Assembly (NCBI RefSeq): GCF_000297395.2
Contig: NZ_HF570108.1
Span: forward strand, 4,615,910 to 4,679,909
Length of the DNA: 64,000 nt
From: Micromonospora lupini str. Lupac 08
Lineage (GTDB): Bacteria > Actinomycetota > Actinomycetes > Mycobacteriales > Micromonosporaceae
Reading direction: 5' to 3'
Part shown: one piece after another, positions 26,783-35,639 of the stretch
Numbering within the stretch: the stretch's first letter is position 1
How the letters are laid out: each line of letters opens with the position of its first letter
Translations under genes and position numbers: made by a program
The notes under the pieces: model-generated
The model's database searches: none
Seen by the model: the letters and a program-made list of their open reading frames with translations, nothing else
What the model was told of the DNA's origin: nothing

Positions 26783-27865
26783 TCAGCTCGTGCCGCGGTC
26801 GTCGACGCCCCGCGGGTCGGGTGCCGAGAGCCGGCGGCGGGCGGCCTCCCGGGCCGACACCGTCCGCTGACCGCCGACGGTCGAGCGTGGCGCGGGTGGG
26901 ACCGGCAGCCGTGGCGGCTCGGCGGTCTCCGCGAGCAGGTGCTCGGTCTCCTGCACCAGGTAGTGCGGCCGGCGCTTGGTCTCGTAGTAGATCCGGCCGA
27001 TGTACTCCCCGATCACACCCAGGATCGTCATCTGGATGCCGCCGAGCCCGATCACGCTGACGATGATGGTGGTGTAGCCGGGGACGTCGATGCCCTTCTC
27101 GACGGCGTCCGCGACCACCCAGGCCATGTAGACCAGCGCGATGAGGGTGAGGAACAGGCCGCCGTAGATCGCCAGGCGCAGTGGCCGGTTGTTGAACGAC
27201 AGCAGGCCGTCGAACGCGTAGTTGAAGAGCTTGCCGAACGTCCACCTGCTCTGCCCCGACTGCCGGGTCTCGTTGGGGTGGGCCACCACCGCCGTCCGGA
27301 AGCCGATCCAGGAGAACAGGCCCTTGGAGAAGCGGTTGTATTCCGGCATCGCCAGGATCGCGTCCACCGCGAGTCGGGACAGCAGACGGAAGTCCCCCGC
27401 ACCGTCCTGGAGGCGCACGTCGATCCACCAGTTGATCACGCGGTAGAAGGAGCGCGATGCCACCATTCGTACGAACCGGTCACCGCGCCGGTCTCGACGG
27501 GCGATCACCTGGTCGAAGCCCTGCTGGTAGAGCGTCACCATCTCGGGCAGCAACCGCGGCGGATGCTGCAGGTCGGCGTCCATGATGACGACCGCGTCAC
27601 CGGTGGCCCGCTGCAACCCGGCGAGCATCGCCGCCTCCTTGCCGAAGTTACGGCTCAGCGACGTGTAGCAGACGGCGGGGTCGGCGGCGGCCAGCCGGCG
27701 CAACGCCTCCAGAGTGCCGTCCTCGCTGCCGTCGTCGACGTACACCACCTCGACGTCCACGTCGGGCAGCTCGGCGAGGGCGGCGCACACGGTCTCGTGC
27801 AACCGCTCCACCGACGCTTCCTCGTTGAAGCAGGGAACCACGACGGACAACCGCACTGTCGTCAC
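26783..27865 (-). CDS. GT2 polyprenyl-phosphate glycosyltransferase (GtrB/DPM type)
   Basis: The catalytic domain starts with LSVVVPCFNEEASVERLHETV and has VDDGSEDGT, the DxD-like MDADLQHPP and the QDGAGDFRLLSR region. Two C-terminal helices (LAIYGGLFLTLIALVYMAWVV and TTIIVSVIGLGGIQMTILGVIG) are typical of the GtrB/ArnC group. These enzymes load a sugar onto undecaprenyl phosphate for later transfer outside the membrane. The 70-residue Pro/Arg-rich tail is extra. It lies 60 bases downstream of a GT-C-like membrane protein, its likely partner. Confidence 0.9.
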   Translation of the reverse strand: MTTVRLSVVVPCFNEEASVERLHETVCAALAELPDVDVEVVYVDDGSEDGTLEALRRLAAADPAVCYTSLSRNFGKEAAMLAGLQRATGDAVVIMDADLQHPPRLLPEMVTLYQQGFDQVIARRDRRGDRFVRMVASRSFYRVINWWIDVRLQDGAGDFRLLSRLAVDAILAMPEYNRFSKGLFSWIGFRTAVVAHPNETRQSGQSRWTFGKLFNYAFDGLLSFNNRPLRLAIYGGLFLTLIALVYMAWVVADAVEKGIDVPGYTTIIVSVIGLGGIQMTILGVIGEYIGRIYYETKRRPHYLVQETEHLLAETAEPPRLPVPPAPRSTVGGQRTVSAREAARRRLSAPDPRGVDDRGTS

Positions 27866-27925
27866 CCCGCCCCGCCCGTACGCGGGCAGCCGCCACCGCC
27901 GCCGGCCGGCCCGGCGCCCGCGCGG

Positions 27926-29728
27926 TCAGAGGTGGTAGACCAGCGTGCCATCGAGATCCTCCCGAGTGATGCCCAGCCCGTCGATGGGTCGGGCCGCGAT
28001 GCCGTCCCACGGCGTCCCCGCGGCACGGCTCGGCACGACCACCACCGACCGCACGCCTATCCCCCGCAGGTACGTCACGCTGCCCGAATCGGGGAACGAC
28101 GCCACCGCGGTCCGGGTCTGCGCCTGACTGACCGGCTCGAACCCGGCCAGACCGTTCGTCACGCGGGGGAACCCGTCGGTCGTCCACAACATGTACGTCA
28201 GATCGCCCACACCGCCGGCCGGCAGCACCAGAATCGGGTCCTGCGCCGTCCGCATCGCGGCCGGCGGCTGTGGCACGGTCGGGTGGGGTGTCCGGTTGAC
28301 GCCCTCCAGAGTGACCATTGTCAACGGCACCAGCAGGACCAGCGGCGTGAGGACCCGCGTCCACTCGCGGGGTGAGGACTCGCGCAGCGATTCGGCAAAC
28401 GCCGTCACCGCTCCGGCGGCCAGCACCGCCAGCAGCAGGCTCGTCCAGTGCATCATCCGCCCGGGGGTGCGCAGCGCGTCCCAGCCCGGCAGGAGCGTGG
28501 ACAGGGTCAGGTAGCCCGGGTCGCCGTCGCCGCCGAGGGTGGCGCCCAGGCCCAGCAGCACCGTGACCAGCACGCCGAGCCCCAGCGCGACCCGGTGCCG
28601 GACCGGATACACCGAGAGGAACAGCCCCGCCGCGGCCAGCCCGATCAGCATCATCCCCGGCAGCAGCGCCATCTCCGGCGGCCAGGACAGCTGCTCACGT
28701 GCCCCGGCGTGCCGCTCGCCCCACAACCACGAGTCCGCCGGCGCGGTGACGAACCCGATCAGCGGAGGCGAGAACATCTTCGTCCAGTCCAACGTCCGCT
28801 CGGCCTGCGGGTTGAGGTCGACGACGCGCAGGTAGACCATGCCCAGCAGCAGCGTCACCGCGCCGAACGCGCCCCCACCGAGCAGATCCGCGAGCAGCAG
28901 CCGCCGGCCGAACGGCGGACGCTCCCGCCGCCGCCACCAGGACCAGCCGTAGCAACCCGCCGCCACCAGCACCGCGGCCAGCAGGAAATACACAAGTGGC
29001 AGGCCGATGCCGAAGCCGAGGCTGACCTGCCAGGCGGCGACCAGCCACCCGGCCAACGCCCAGCCGGGCCGTCGTAGCTCCGGCCGGTACCCGTGGCGCA
29101 GGGACCAGCCGTGACCACGGGCCAGCATCGCCAGGGACAGCGCGATGCCCGCGCTGGACAGGATGTTCAGGTGCCCGGAGTGCGCCAACCGCCAGGGCGC
29201 GTAGGCCCACGCGACGGCGGCGACCGCCCCGCCCCACCGGTTCGCGCCGAGCTGCCGCGCCAGGGCGTACGCCCCGAGGGACGCCAACGCGTGCAGCAGC
29301 ACGTAGAGCACGTTGTACCGGATCACGGCGGCCTCGAAGCCGGAGCCGAGCATCCCGAACGGCGCGTAGCCGAGCAGGGTGTCGCTGTAGGCGTACGTGT
29401 ACTTCTCGGGGTAGAACGTGTTGGAGTTCCAGAGGTCGGCCGGGCTGCTGAGCAGGGCGTGCCCCGACCAGGCGACCTGCCACGCCTGCAACAGCGGGTC
29501 ACCCAGGTCACCGGGGATGGTGCTCGCCGGATGCCGCAGCGTCGGCCAGGTCAGCACCGCCGCCAACAGCAGGCTCGCCAGTACCGCCACGGTCCATTCG
29601 GAACGGGCCCAGCGCCATCGACCCCAGTCGGCCGGCGGCCGGTCGTCGGAGGTCGGCTCGGGCGGCACGTTCTCCGTGGTCGGTGGTGGGGTGGCGGACC
29701 GGATAATCATGAAATAGATGCTCTCCAA
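27926..29728 (-). CDS. Large membrane protein, GT-C glycosyltransferase-like
   Basis: About eleven helices follow a Pro-rich cytosolic N-terminus. The first extracellular loop reads PTLRHPASTIPGDLGDPLLQAW, with acidic residues where GT-C enzymes hold the catalytic Asp. The C-terminal 150 residues form a soluble extracytoplasmic domain (ILVLPAGGVGDLTYMLWTTDGFPRVTNGLAGF). Such proteins use a lipid-linked sugar to decorate wall polymers or proteins, here probably supplied by the GtrB-like neighbour. The start could also be the ATG at 29710. Family membership is inferred from layout. Confidence 0.65.
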   Translation of the reverse strand: MESIYFMIIRSATPPPTTENVPPEPTSDDRPPADWGRWRWARSEWTVAVLASLLLAAVLTWPTLRHPASTIPGDLGDPLLQAWQVAWSGHALLSSPADLWNSNTFYPEKYTYAYSDTLLGYAPFGMLGSGFEAAVIRYNVLYVLLHALASLGAYALARQLGANRWGGAVAAVAWAYAPWRLAHSGHLNILSSAGIALSLAMLARGHGWSLRHGYRPELRRPGWALAGWLVAAWQVSLGFGIGLPLVYFLLAAVLVAAGCYGWSWWRRRERPPFGRRLLLADLLGGGAFGAVTLLLGMVYLRVVDLNPQAERTLDWTKMFSPPLIGFVTAPADSWLWGERHAGAREQLSWPPEMALLPGMMLIGLAAAGLFLSVYPVRHRVALGLGVLVTVLLGLGATLGGDGDPGYLTLSTLLPGWDALRTPGRMMHWTSLLLAVLAAGAVTAFAESLRESSPREWTRVLTPLVLLVPLTMVTLEGVNRTPHPTVPQPPAAMRTAQDPILVLPAGGVGDLTYMLWTTDGFPRVTNGLAGFEPVSQAQTRTAVASFPDSGSVTYLRGIGVRSVVVVPSRAAGTPWDGIAARPIDGLGITREDLDGTLVYHL

Positions 29729-29822
29729 TAGTGTCGGCCTTGTCCATCCGCTGTCCGAAACGTGGATGCGCAGGCACCGGGTTCAACGGCCGCGTACCAA
29801 CGGGCGTCACGGTCAGCGGCGA

Positions 29823-29855
29823 CGGTGGCGCGGACGAGGTGCGTCCGCGCCACCG
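29823..29855 (-). terminator. Hairpin terminator of the GH10 gene
   Basis: A perfect 13-bp stem (29823-29835 with 29843-29855) and 7-base loop begin 26 bases past the xylanase stop. Confidence 0.75.
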
Positions 29856-29881
29856 CGCTGCCGGTTCAGTGGGTCAGGAGG

Positions 29882-31348
29882 CTACCCGACACGGACCAGC
29901 TGCCACTGCTGGTTGGTGCCGCCCCAGTCGGCGTACTGCACGACGTTGCCGCCGTCGGCCGTGGACGAGCCCTGCACCTCGACGGCCTTGCCGCTGTTGC
30001 GGTTGATCAGGCGCAGGTAGCCACCGGAGGAGTCGGCCAGCCGGAACTGCTGGTTGGTGCCGTTGCCGTCGCTCCACTGCACGACCGGCGCGGAGTCGGC
30101 GGTGGAGCGGTTGGCGACGTCAAGCACCTTGCCGGAGTTGCGGGACTTCAGCCGGTAGTAGCCGCTGCCGGAGTCCACGAACTGCCACTGCTGCCATGCT
30201 CCGTCGTTACGGGCCCACTGGTCGATCCGCGCGCCGTCGGTGGTCGACCGCTCGTACACGTCGAGCGCCTTACCGCTGTTGCGGTTCACCAACACGTACC
30301 AGGCGGTGGTGTCCACCCCGGTGCCCGGCGGGGGCGTGGTGGGGTTGGTGCTGCCTCCGTTGAGGGCGTTGAGGACGGAGGTGTACGCCGCCTTCTTGTT
30401 GCCCGATCCGTCGAACAGCAGCGCGTTGTCGCTACCGCGCCACGAGTCGCTGTCCCGGACGCCCCACGTGGTGATGCCGGTGCAGCGCGACACCGCCATG
30501 CAGGCGCGGGTCACCGAGCCGTAGATGTTGGCCTGGTTGGAGCCGGTCATCACGTCCAGCTCGGTGATCTGCACGTCGACGCCGAGGTCGGCGAAGCGCT
30601 GGAGGTTGGCCTGGTAGTCACCGGCCAACGTGGTGCCCAGGTGGGACTGGAAGCCGACGCAGTCGATCGGGACGCCGCGGGACTTGAAGTCGCGCACCAT
30701 GTTGTAGATGCCGGTGGACTTCGCGTTGATCCCGTCGGTGTTGTAGTCGTTGTAGCAGAGCTTCGCGCCCGGGTCGGCGGCGCGGGCGGCGCGGAACGCC
30801 GCCTCGATCCAGTCGTTGCCGGTGCGCTGCAGGTTCGAGTCCCGCCGGCCGCCGCTGCCACCGTCGGCGAACGCCTCGTTCACCACGTCCCAGGCGTAGA
30901 TCTTGCCCCGGAAGTGGGTGGCGACCTGGGTGACGTGGTTGATCGCGGCGTTGCGCAGCGCCGTGCCGGACATGCCCTGCGCCCACGGCGGCTGCTGGGC
31001 GTGCCACAACAGCGCGTGCCCCCGCACGCTCATGCCGTTGGCCTGGGCGTGACTGACGAGGCGGTCACCACCGGTGTAGCTGAACTGACCCTGGGACCGC
31101 TCGGTGGCGTCCCACTTCATCTCGTTCTCGGGGGTGACGCTGTTGAACTCGCTGTTGAGGATGCCGACGTACTGGCTGTTGGAGAGCTTGCCCGTCGCGA
31201 CGGCGGCACCGAAGTAGCGGCCCTTCTCGGCCGCCGACGCCTTCAACGTCGTTCCGGCGCTGGCCATGGGCGCCAGCGCCACAGTCATACCCGCAGTCAG
31301 TGCGACCGCGAGGGTCGCCGTCGCCAGCAGAGCTTTCTTGGGTCTCAT
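29882..31348 (-). CDS. Exported GH10 endo-1,4-beta-xylanase with CBM13
   Basis: From ATG 31348 (AAGGA upstream) there is a Sec signal ending at MASA. The GH10 barrel (residues 35-345) carries FNSVTPENEMKW, HALLWHAQQPPW, the acid/base Glu in AWDVVNEAF and the nucleophile Glu in VDVQITELDVM. A short linker precedes a ricin-type beta-trefoil (CBM13) with three repeats: VNRNSGKALDVYE, KSRNSGKVLDVAN, INRNSGKAVEVQG, each with a QxW-like end. It cuts the xylan main chain outside the cell and the trefoil binds xylan. It complements the GH30 and GH67 enzymes of the window. Confidence 0.95.
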   Translation of the reverse strand: MRPKKALLATATLAVALTAGMTVALAPMASAGTTLKASAAEKGRYFGAAVATGKLSNSQYVGILNSEFNSVTPENEMKWDATERSQGQFSYTGGDRLVSHAQANGMSVRGHALLWHAQQPPWAQGMSGTALRNAAINHVTQVATHFRGKIYAWDVVNEAFADGGSGGRRDSNLQRTGNDWIEAAFRAARAADPGAKLCYNDYNTDGINAKSTGIYNMVRDFKSRGVPIDCVGFQSHLGTTLAGDYQANLQRFADLGVDVQITELDVMTGSNQANIYGSVTRACMAVSRCTGITTWGVRDSDSWRGSDNALLFDGSGNKKAAYTSVLNALNGGSTNPTTPPPGTGVDTTAWYVLVNRNSGKALDVYERSTTDGARIDQWARNDGAWQQWQFVDSGSGYYRLKSRNSGKVLDVANRSTADSAPVVQWSDGNGTNQQFRLADSSGGYLRLINRNSGKAVEVQGSSTADGGNVVQYADWGGTNQQWQLVRVG

Positions 31349-31614
31349 GTCGTTCCTTCTCAGTGGTTGCATCGGTGGTGGTGATGTGCCACGTCACTCA
31401 GGACGAACGGGTCCCGACGGCGGTCGCCGGCTTGAGCCAAGGAATCCGGGACGGTCATCCTGGGCACCTCGCAGCGGCGCACGCAGCCTGGCCGGCGCAC
31501 GCCGGCAACCCGCGACTCCTGAGACGACGTCCGCTGCCCGGGGACGCCGTGCGTCGAGGCGCGACCGCGGGACTCGCCCGGTGAGCCACCGACGCCGCCA
31601 CCTCTCCATCGAGA

Positions 31615-31627
31615 GTGAGCGATAACA
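31615..31627. promoter_or_regulatory. LacI-type half-operator GTGAGCGATAACA, copy A
   Basis: This 13-mer recurs exactly inverted at 31780-31792. It resembles the TGTTAnCGnTAACA box used by actinobacterial LacI-family sugar repressors, with two mismatches. It lies 267 bases upstream of the GH10 start. I see no gene in 31349-31953; an AT-rich patch (31619-31650) may hold the promoter. Confidence 0.4.
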
Positions 31628-31779
31628 TGCTGTTCGTCAAGACGTAACGAGCCGGCCACATGGCCGCTCGACCGAATCGGTTCGCGAAGCGTGCCTCATC
31701 GCCACCTGTCGACGTCCGGGCGCGATCGGGTCGACGATCCGTGCCGCACCGACGTTCCGGGTGCACCGCGCGACGGCCT

Positions 31780-31793
31780 TGTTATCGCTCACA
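31780..31793. promoter_or_regulatory. LacI-type operator TGTTATCGCTCACA, copy B
   Basis: It matches TGTTAnCGnTAACA at all fixed positions but one. It is the inverted partner of copy A, 165 bases away, and lies 160-174 bases before the Pro-rich protein gene. Two spaced inverted sites could support DNA looping. Confidence 0.4.
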
Positions 31794-31953
31794 GTCCAGG
31801 TCACCTGCCCCGCGTACCGCCGGGGAACCGAGCGGGAATGCGCGTGCCGCTCGCGCCGGGCGGCGCGGGACCGCCGCGGTGGCCGCGGATCGGCCCGCGA
31901 CAGGTGTAGCCCGAGTTGCCGGGGGGCAACAGTCCGCGCATGGGTGGGACGGC

Positions 31954-32742
31954 GTGAGGCGGCCGAAGCGGTGTCTGCCGCAGTCGGCGCTCTGCGCAGC
32001 GGCGTTCGGGGCGGCAGCACTGGGGGCGGCGGCCCTCGGCGTGGCCCTGGGCGCCGAGCCCGCGTACGCCGATCCGTCGCCGTCGCCGACCAACGGCCCG
32101 CCGGCGGAGGACGGCCCCGCAGCCGGCATCGTCGGGGCGCTGCTGCGCGACGCGGTCGACACGCGGCTGGACATCGACCTGCCCCTGCCGACCGCCCTCC
32201 CCGTGCCGACCGCCCTCCCCGTGCCGACAGCCGTTCCCCTGCCCCTGCCGACCGCCACCGATGCGCCGTCGGTCGAACCGTCGACCGCCGCGCCGACCCG
32301 ACGACCCCGTGCGCGACGGTCGGCCCCGCCGCCGGCCGCGCCCGTCGCCTCGGCCCCGCCGGCCGCACGCACCACCGCGCGGCCGCCGTCGACCCACGTG
32401 ACGGCGGCGGGTGCCGGCCTTCCCGGCACCGCCAACGGTCGCGTGCCGGCTCGAACGCCTGCGACGACGGCCGCCCAACCGCTGCCGGCGCCACCTCCTC
32501 CCGCCGGACCGCTCCCGGTGCCACGGGCGCTGGTGCCGGCATTCGCGTCCGCACCCGCCGGAAACGGTGCCGGTGGGCTCGACCAGGCGGCGTCGGCGAC
32601 CGACGGACCACCGCCCGTCGCGACGCTGCACCGGGGGCGCGCCGTCGTCCCCTTCGACAGCCACGCCGCAGGTCGACCCGTGGAGCGGGGTCCCCCGCCG
32701 CCACGGCAGCTCCTGATCTTCCACCCGCGTCCGCGACGTTGA
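31954..32742 (+). CDS. Pro/Ala-rich secreted or surface protein
   Basis: I start at GTG 31954: the product then opens with a basic n-region and an Ala-rich signal (ALCAAAFGAAALGAAALGVALGAEPAYA). The rest of the 262 residues is Pro/Ala/Thr/Arg-rich and low in complexity, with the repeat PTALPV and a conserved-looking C-terminus (LLIFHPRPRR). It resembles Pro-rich surface proteins often found in Micromonospora, and a similar protein is at 51734. No enzyme domain is seen. It runs into the next gene after 12 bases. Confidence 0.6.
   Translation: MRRPKRCLPQSALCAAAFGAAALGAAALGVALGAEPAYADPSPSPTNGPPAEDGPAAGIVGALLRDAVDTRLDIDLPLPTALPVPTALPVPTAVPLPLPTATDAPSVEPSTAAPTRRPRARRSAPPPAAPVASAPPAARTTARPPSTHVTAAGAGLPGTANGRVPARTPATTAAQPLPAPPPPAGPLPVPRALVPAFASAPAGNGAGGLDQAASATDGPPPVATLHRGRAVVPFDSHAAGRPVERGPPPPRQLLIFHPRPRR
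32188..32223 (+). repeat. Two 18-bp tandem repeats in the Pro-rich gene
   Basis: An exact 18-base unit encoding PTALPV occurs twice (32188-32205 and 32206-32223), followed by a degenerate third copy. Copy number here is likely to vary between strains by slippage. Confidence 0.8.
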
Positions 32743-32754
32743 TCAGGAGAGATC

Positions 32755-33036
32755 ATGGAACTAGCCGTTATCTGGGTACCCGCCGACATCGAGCCGTCGG
32801 AACACGCCATCACGAGGTGTCTCGACCACCTGCGCCGACATGACTACCGGTTGAACGGGATCATGCGGGCATCGTGGGAGAGGGTCGAACAGAAGATGAT
32901 CGACGGGGAGGTGGACGTCGTCGTGATCGCCGACCTCGGCCATCTTCCGCCGGACCGGTCGCCCCGGATCGAGGTGGCCGCCCCGGTGTCGAGCGCCGAC
33001 GAGGTCCGCCCGGTGTCCGGCACACAGCTCGGCTGA
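32755..33036 (+). CDS. Small protein resembling the start of a serine recombinase
   Basis: A good AGGAGA site precedes ATG 32755. The 93 residues include VDVVVIADLGHLPPDRSPRIEV, like the strand-loop of resolvase N-domains that reads VVV.rldRLsRd, and a preceding helix with ERVEQKMIDGE. The nucleophilic Ser region (YxRxS) is not present, so it is not an active recombinase. It could be a derived small regulator or a remnant. It ends at a very strong hairpin. Confidence 0.55.
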   Translation: MELAVIWVPADIEPSEHAITRCLDHLRRHDYRLNGIMRASWERVEQKMIDGEVDVVVIADLGHLPPDRSPRIEVAAPVSSADEVRPVSGTQLG

Positions 33037-33038
33037 CA

Positions 33039-33080
33039 CGACGAAGCGCCCCGTCCAGATCTGGACGGGGCGCTTCGTCG
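33039..33080. terminator. Perfect 42-bp palindrome, bidirectional terminator
   Basis: Two 21-base arms meet without a loop (33039-33059 and 33060-33080). It lies between the convergent small gene and the histidine phosphatase gene. Confidence 0.85.
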
Positions 33081-33093
33081 ACTGCTGCTCGGC

Positions 33094-33696
33094 TCACGGT
33101 CGGGTGGCCACGCCGAATCCGGTCCAGCGCAGGTCACCCGAGAGGTGGCTCTGGTCGTTGAACATGACCAGGGTGGGCGACAGGCCGGCCCGGTACTCGA
33201 TCACGGTGAGCCCGGTGTTCGCGGACTCCAGGCCGAGCCACCGGGTGGACGGGGCATCCAGCGCGTGCCGCACCAGCCACGCTATCGGGTACGCGTGCGT
33301 GACCAGCACCTCGTGGGAGTCGGGCTCGGTGCGCTCGGGCGCTGTGGCGAACCGCGTCACGAGGCTCTGCGCCGTTCGTCTGCCGGCCGAGGCCTCGGCC
33401 TCGTCGAAGCCGTCGAAGAAGCCGGCCCAGGCGCCGGGCATCTCGTGCGCGTCCGGCACGTACGGCACGTGATCGACGAGTTCGGCCGCCTCGGCCACCG
33501 GCACATCCGGCAGGTGCCGGGCGATCTCCCGCGCGCTCGCGGCGGCCCGCGGCAGCATCGAGTGCCACACCGCGTCGATCGGTAGCCGGGCGAGCCGCCG
33601 CCCGAGAAGGTCGGCCTGTTGGTGTCCCGCGTCGGTGAGTTCGCCGAAGGCGTCCGCCGATCCGTGTCGCGCCAGGTAGAGATATCGGGTGGACAC
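33094..33696 (-). CDS. Histidine phosphatase family protein
   Basis: The N-terminal YLYLARHGSADAFGELTDAGHQQADLLGRRL is the RHG catalytic motif of the phosphoglycerate-mutase-like superfamily. The second His is in VLVTHAYPIAWLVRHAL. At 200 residues it is a broad-specificity phosphatase of unknown substrate. It lies 9 bases downstream of the regulator gene on the same strand and is probably cotranscribed. Confidence 0.9.
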   Translation of the reverse strand: MSTRYLYLARHGSADAFGELTDAGHQQADLLGRRLARLPIDAVWHSMLPRAAASAREIARHLPDVPVAEAAELVDHVPYVPDAHEMPGAWAGFFDGFDEAEASAGRRTAQSLVTRFATAPERTEPDSHEVLVTHAYPIAWLVRHALDAPSTRWLGLESANTGLTVIEYRAGLSPTLVMFNDQSHLSGDLRWTGFGVATRP

Positions 33697-33705
33697 CCAC
33701 GGAAC

Positions 33706-34362
33706 CTACCCGTTCTCCGGCTCGCCGCCGCGGGCGATTCCGAGCGTCGACAGCAGATCCTCGTGCAGCTCCATCCACACGGCGTGACACGACGCGACGC
33801 CGACCCCGGCCACCCACTGCCCCTCCCCCGCGCGGGCTCGCCGAAGGGCGGCGTCGAACCGGTCGGCGTGGTCGCCGAACCGAGCCAGTACGGCGGTGAG
33901 CCCGCCGACCAACGGGGTCAGCTCCGCGCCGATCGCCGTGAGCTCGGTCAGCACCCGGGCGTCCCACTGTGGGTCGCCGTGGTCGTTGGCCGCCAACCGG
34001 TCGCCCCCGGTGGGCCGCAACTGCCAGTCGGTGCAGGCCCGCACCAACCGTCCGTTGAGTGCCTCGAACTCCTTGTGCGCCCGCTCGACGGCCTCCCGCG
34101 CGCCGGCCTGGTCGAGTTCCTCGCCGAGTCTGCGGGAGTCCTCGTCGCGGCCGCGCTCGGTGAGCGTCCACCCGCTGGTGGCCCCGAATTCCACGTGCGT
34201 CACCCACCCGTAGGCTTCGAAGTCCCGCAGAAGCTCGGAGGCAGTGTCGAGGTCGATGCCGAGGCGGCGGGCGACTGCCTCGTCGCTGGCCATCCCGATC
34301 ACCCGCACCGCGTGCAGAACGCGCAGATCCGGTGCTGAGTCATGCGTCATGCCGATGAGCAT
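33706..34362 (-). CDS. Winged-helix transcriptional regulator
   Basis: Residues 12-75 (LRVLHAVRVIGMASDEAVARRLGIDLDTASELLRDFEAYGWVTHVEFG) form a winged HTH of MarR-like type with a TERGR wing end. The C-terminal 140 residues are helical and probably bind a ligand or dimerise. ATG 34350 is an equally good start. It is divergent from the mini PEP-synthase-like gene, and such pairing appears common in Micromonospora, so it may control that gene. Confidence 0.7.
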   Translation of the reverse strand: MLIGMTHDSAPDLRVLHAVRVIGMASDEAVARRLGIDLDTASELLRDFEAYGWVTHVEFGATSGWTLTERGRDEDSRRLGEELDQAGAREAVERAHKEFEALNGRLVRACTDWQLRPTGGDRLAANDHGDPQWDARVLTELTAIGAELTPLVGGLTAVLARFGDHADRFDAALRRARAGEGQWVAGVGVASCHAVWMELHEDLLSTLGIARGGEPENG

Positions 34363-34444
34363 TCAACCCCGCGCACGAGGCGTCAAAGCGGCACGCATGA
34401 TCGTGACGCGCCGCTAGGATGCACGGGTCCGAGGGGGGAAGCGG

Positions 34445-35575
34445 GTGCTGATCGACCTGGCCGACGCCGACGTCGCGACGTCCGGCGGCAAGGCGGCGCT
34501 GCTGGCCCAGCTCCTCCGGGCGGGGCTACCGGTCCCGCCCGGCTTCGTGGTGCCGACCGCCGCCTACGAGCAGGCGGCCGGCGACCTTCCCGCCACACTG
34601 GCCGCCGAGATCGCCCGGGCGCTGCCCCGGATCGGCGACGGTCACCTCGCCGTGCGCTCCTCGGCGACCGGTGAGGACACCGCCCGCGCCACCGCCGCCG
34701 GGCAGCACGACACCTACCTGGGCGTACGCGGCCCCGATCAGGTGACCGATGCCGTACGCCGATGCTGGGCGTCGTTGTGGTCCGACCGTGCCGTCGCGTA
34801 CCGGCGCCGGCAGCGCGACACCGCGCCGCCGTCCATCGCCGTGCTGGTGCAGCGCCTGGTGGACGCGGACGTGGCCGGGGTGCTGTTCACCGGCGACGAG
34901 ATCCGGCTGGAGGCGTCCTGGGGGCTGGGCGAGAGCGTCGTGAGCGGCCGTGTCACCCCGGACTCCTGGGTGGTGTCGGGCGGCGCCGTCACCCACCGGT
35001 CACTCGGCACGAAGAAGACCCGCGTCGACCGTACGACCACCCGCGACGTCGAGCAGGCCGACCAGGATCGCTTCTGCCTCAGCGACGACGAGGTCACCCG
35101 ACTCGCGCAGATCGGCCGGCAGGTCGCCGACCTGCTGGGCGGCCCGCAGGACATCGAGTGGGCGATCGCCGGCTCCCGGATCTGGATCCTCCAGTCGCGC
35201 CCGGTCACCGCCGCCCTCCCCACGGTGCCGACGCTCGCCCCCGCGGAGCGCAGAACCCTCACGGGTACGCCCGGAAGTGACGCTGTCGCCACCGGACCGG
35301 CGCGCGTGGTGCGCGGCACCGCCGACTTCGCCCGCGTCCGGCCCGGTGACGTCCTCGTGTGTCGCACCACCGACCCGTCCTGGACTCCGCTGTTCGGCGT
35401 CGTCGCCGCTGTCGTCACCGAGATCGGCGGCCTGCTCTCGCACGCCGCGATCGTCGCCCGCGAGCAGGGCATCCCGGCCGTCCTGGCGATCCCGGGCGCG
35501 ACGACGGCCCTCGGCGACGGCACGCTGCTGAGGGTGGACGGAAGCGCCGGCACCGTCGACCGCCTCGATTCCTGA
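34445..35575 (+). CDS. Compact PEP-synthase-like protein: ATP-grasp plus phosphohistidine domain
   Basis: The 376-residue protein starts with GTG behind GGGGGAAG. It has an N-terminal pyruvate/phosphate-dikinase ATP-binding domain (GGKAALLAQLLRAGLPVPPGFVV, LAVRSSATGEDT, AGVLFTGDEIRLEASWGLGESVVSGRVTPD) and a C-terminal mobile phosphohistidine domain with GGLLSHAAIVAREQGIPAVL. The large PEP/pyruvate barrel of true PEP synthases is missing, as is a rifamycin-binding domain, so the phosphoryl acceptor is unknown. A rifampin-phosphotransferase-like role is possible but not shown. Confidence 0.8.
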   Translation: MLIDLADADVATSGGKAALLAQLLRAGLPVPPGFVVPTAAYEQAAGDLPATLAAEIARALPRIGDGHLAVRSSATGEDTARATAAGQHDTYLGVRGPDQVTDAVRRCWASLWSDRAVAYRRRQRDTAPPSIAVLVQRLVDADVAGVLFTGDEIRLEASWGLGESVVSGRVTPDSWVVSGGAVTHRSLGTKKTRVDRTTTRDVEQADQDRFCLSDDEVTRLAQIGRQVADLLGGPQDIEWAIAGSRIWILQSRPVTAALPTVPTLAPAERRTLTGTPGSDAVATGPARVVRGTADFARVRPGDVLVCRTTDPSWTPLFGVVAAVVTEIGGLLSHAAIVAREQGIPAVLAIPGATTALGDGTLLRVDGSAGTVDRLDS

Positions 35576-35591
35576 GCCGAGGGATGCCGAG

Positions 35592-35625
35592 CGTGCCGCC
35601 CGCCGCGGGTGCGGCGGGCGGCACG
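35592..35625. terminator. Bidirectional hairpin terminator
   Basis: A 15-bp perfect GC stem (35592-35606 with 35611-35625) with a 4-base loop lies between the convergent PEP-synthase-like gene and the cell-wall operon. Confidence 0.85.
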
Positions 35626-35639
35626 GTTGACGCGGAACG

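Noticed and set aside
32755..33036. Possible mobile-element remnant
   Set aside because: No terminal repeats, transposase or integrase are nearby, so a recombinase-like small protein alone does not support a mobile element.
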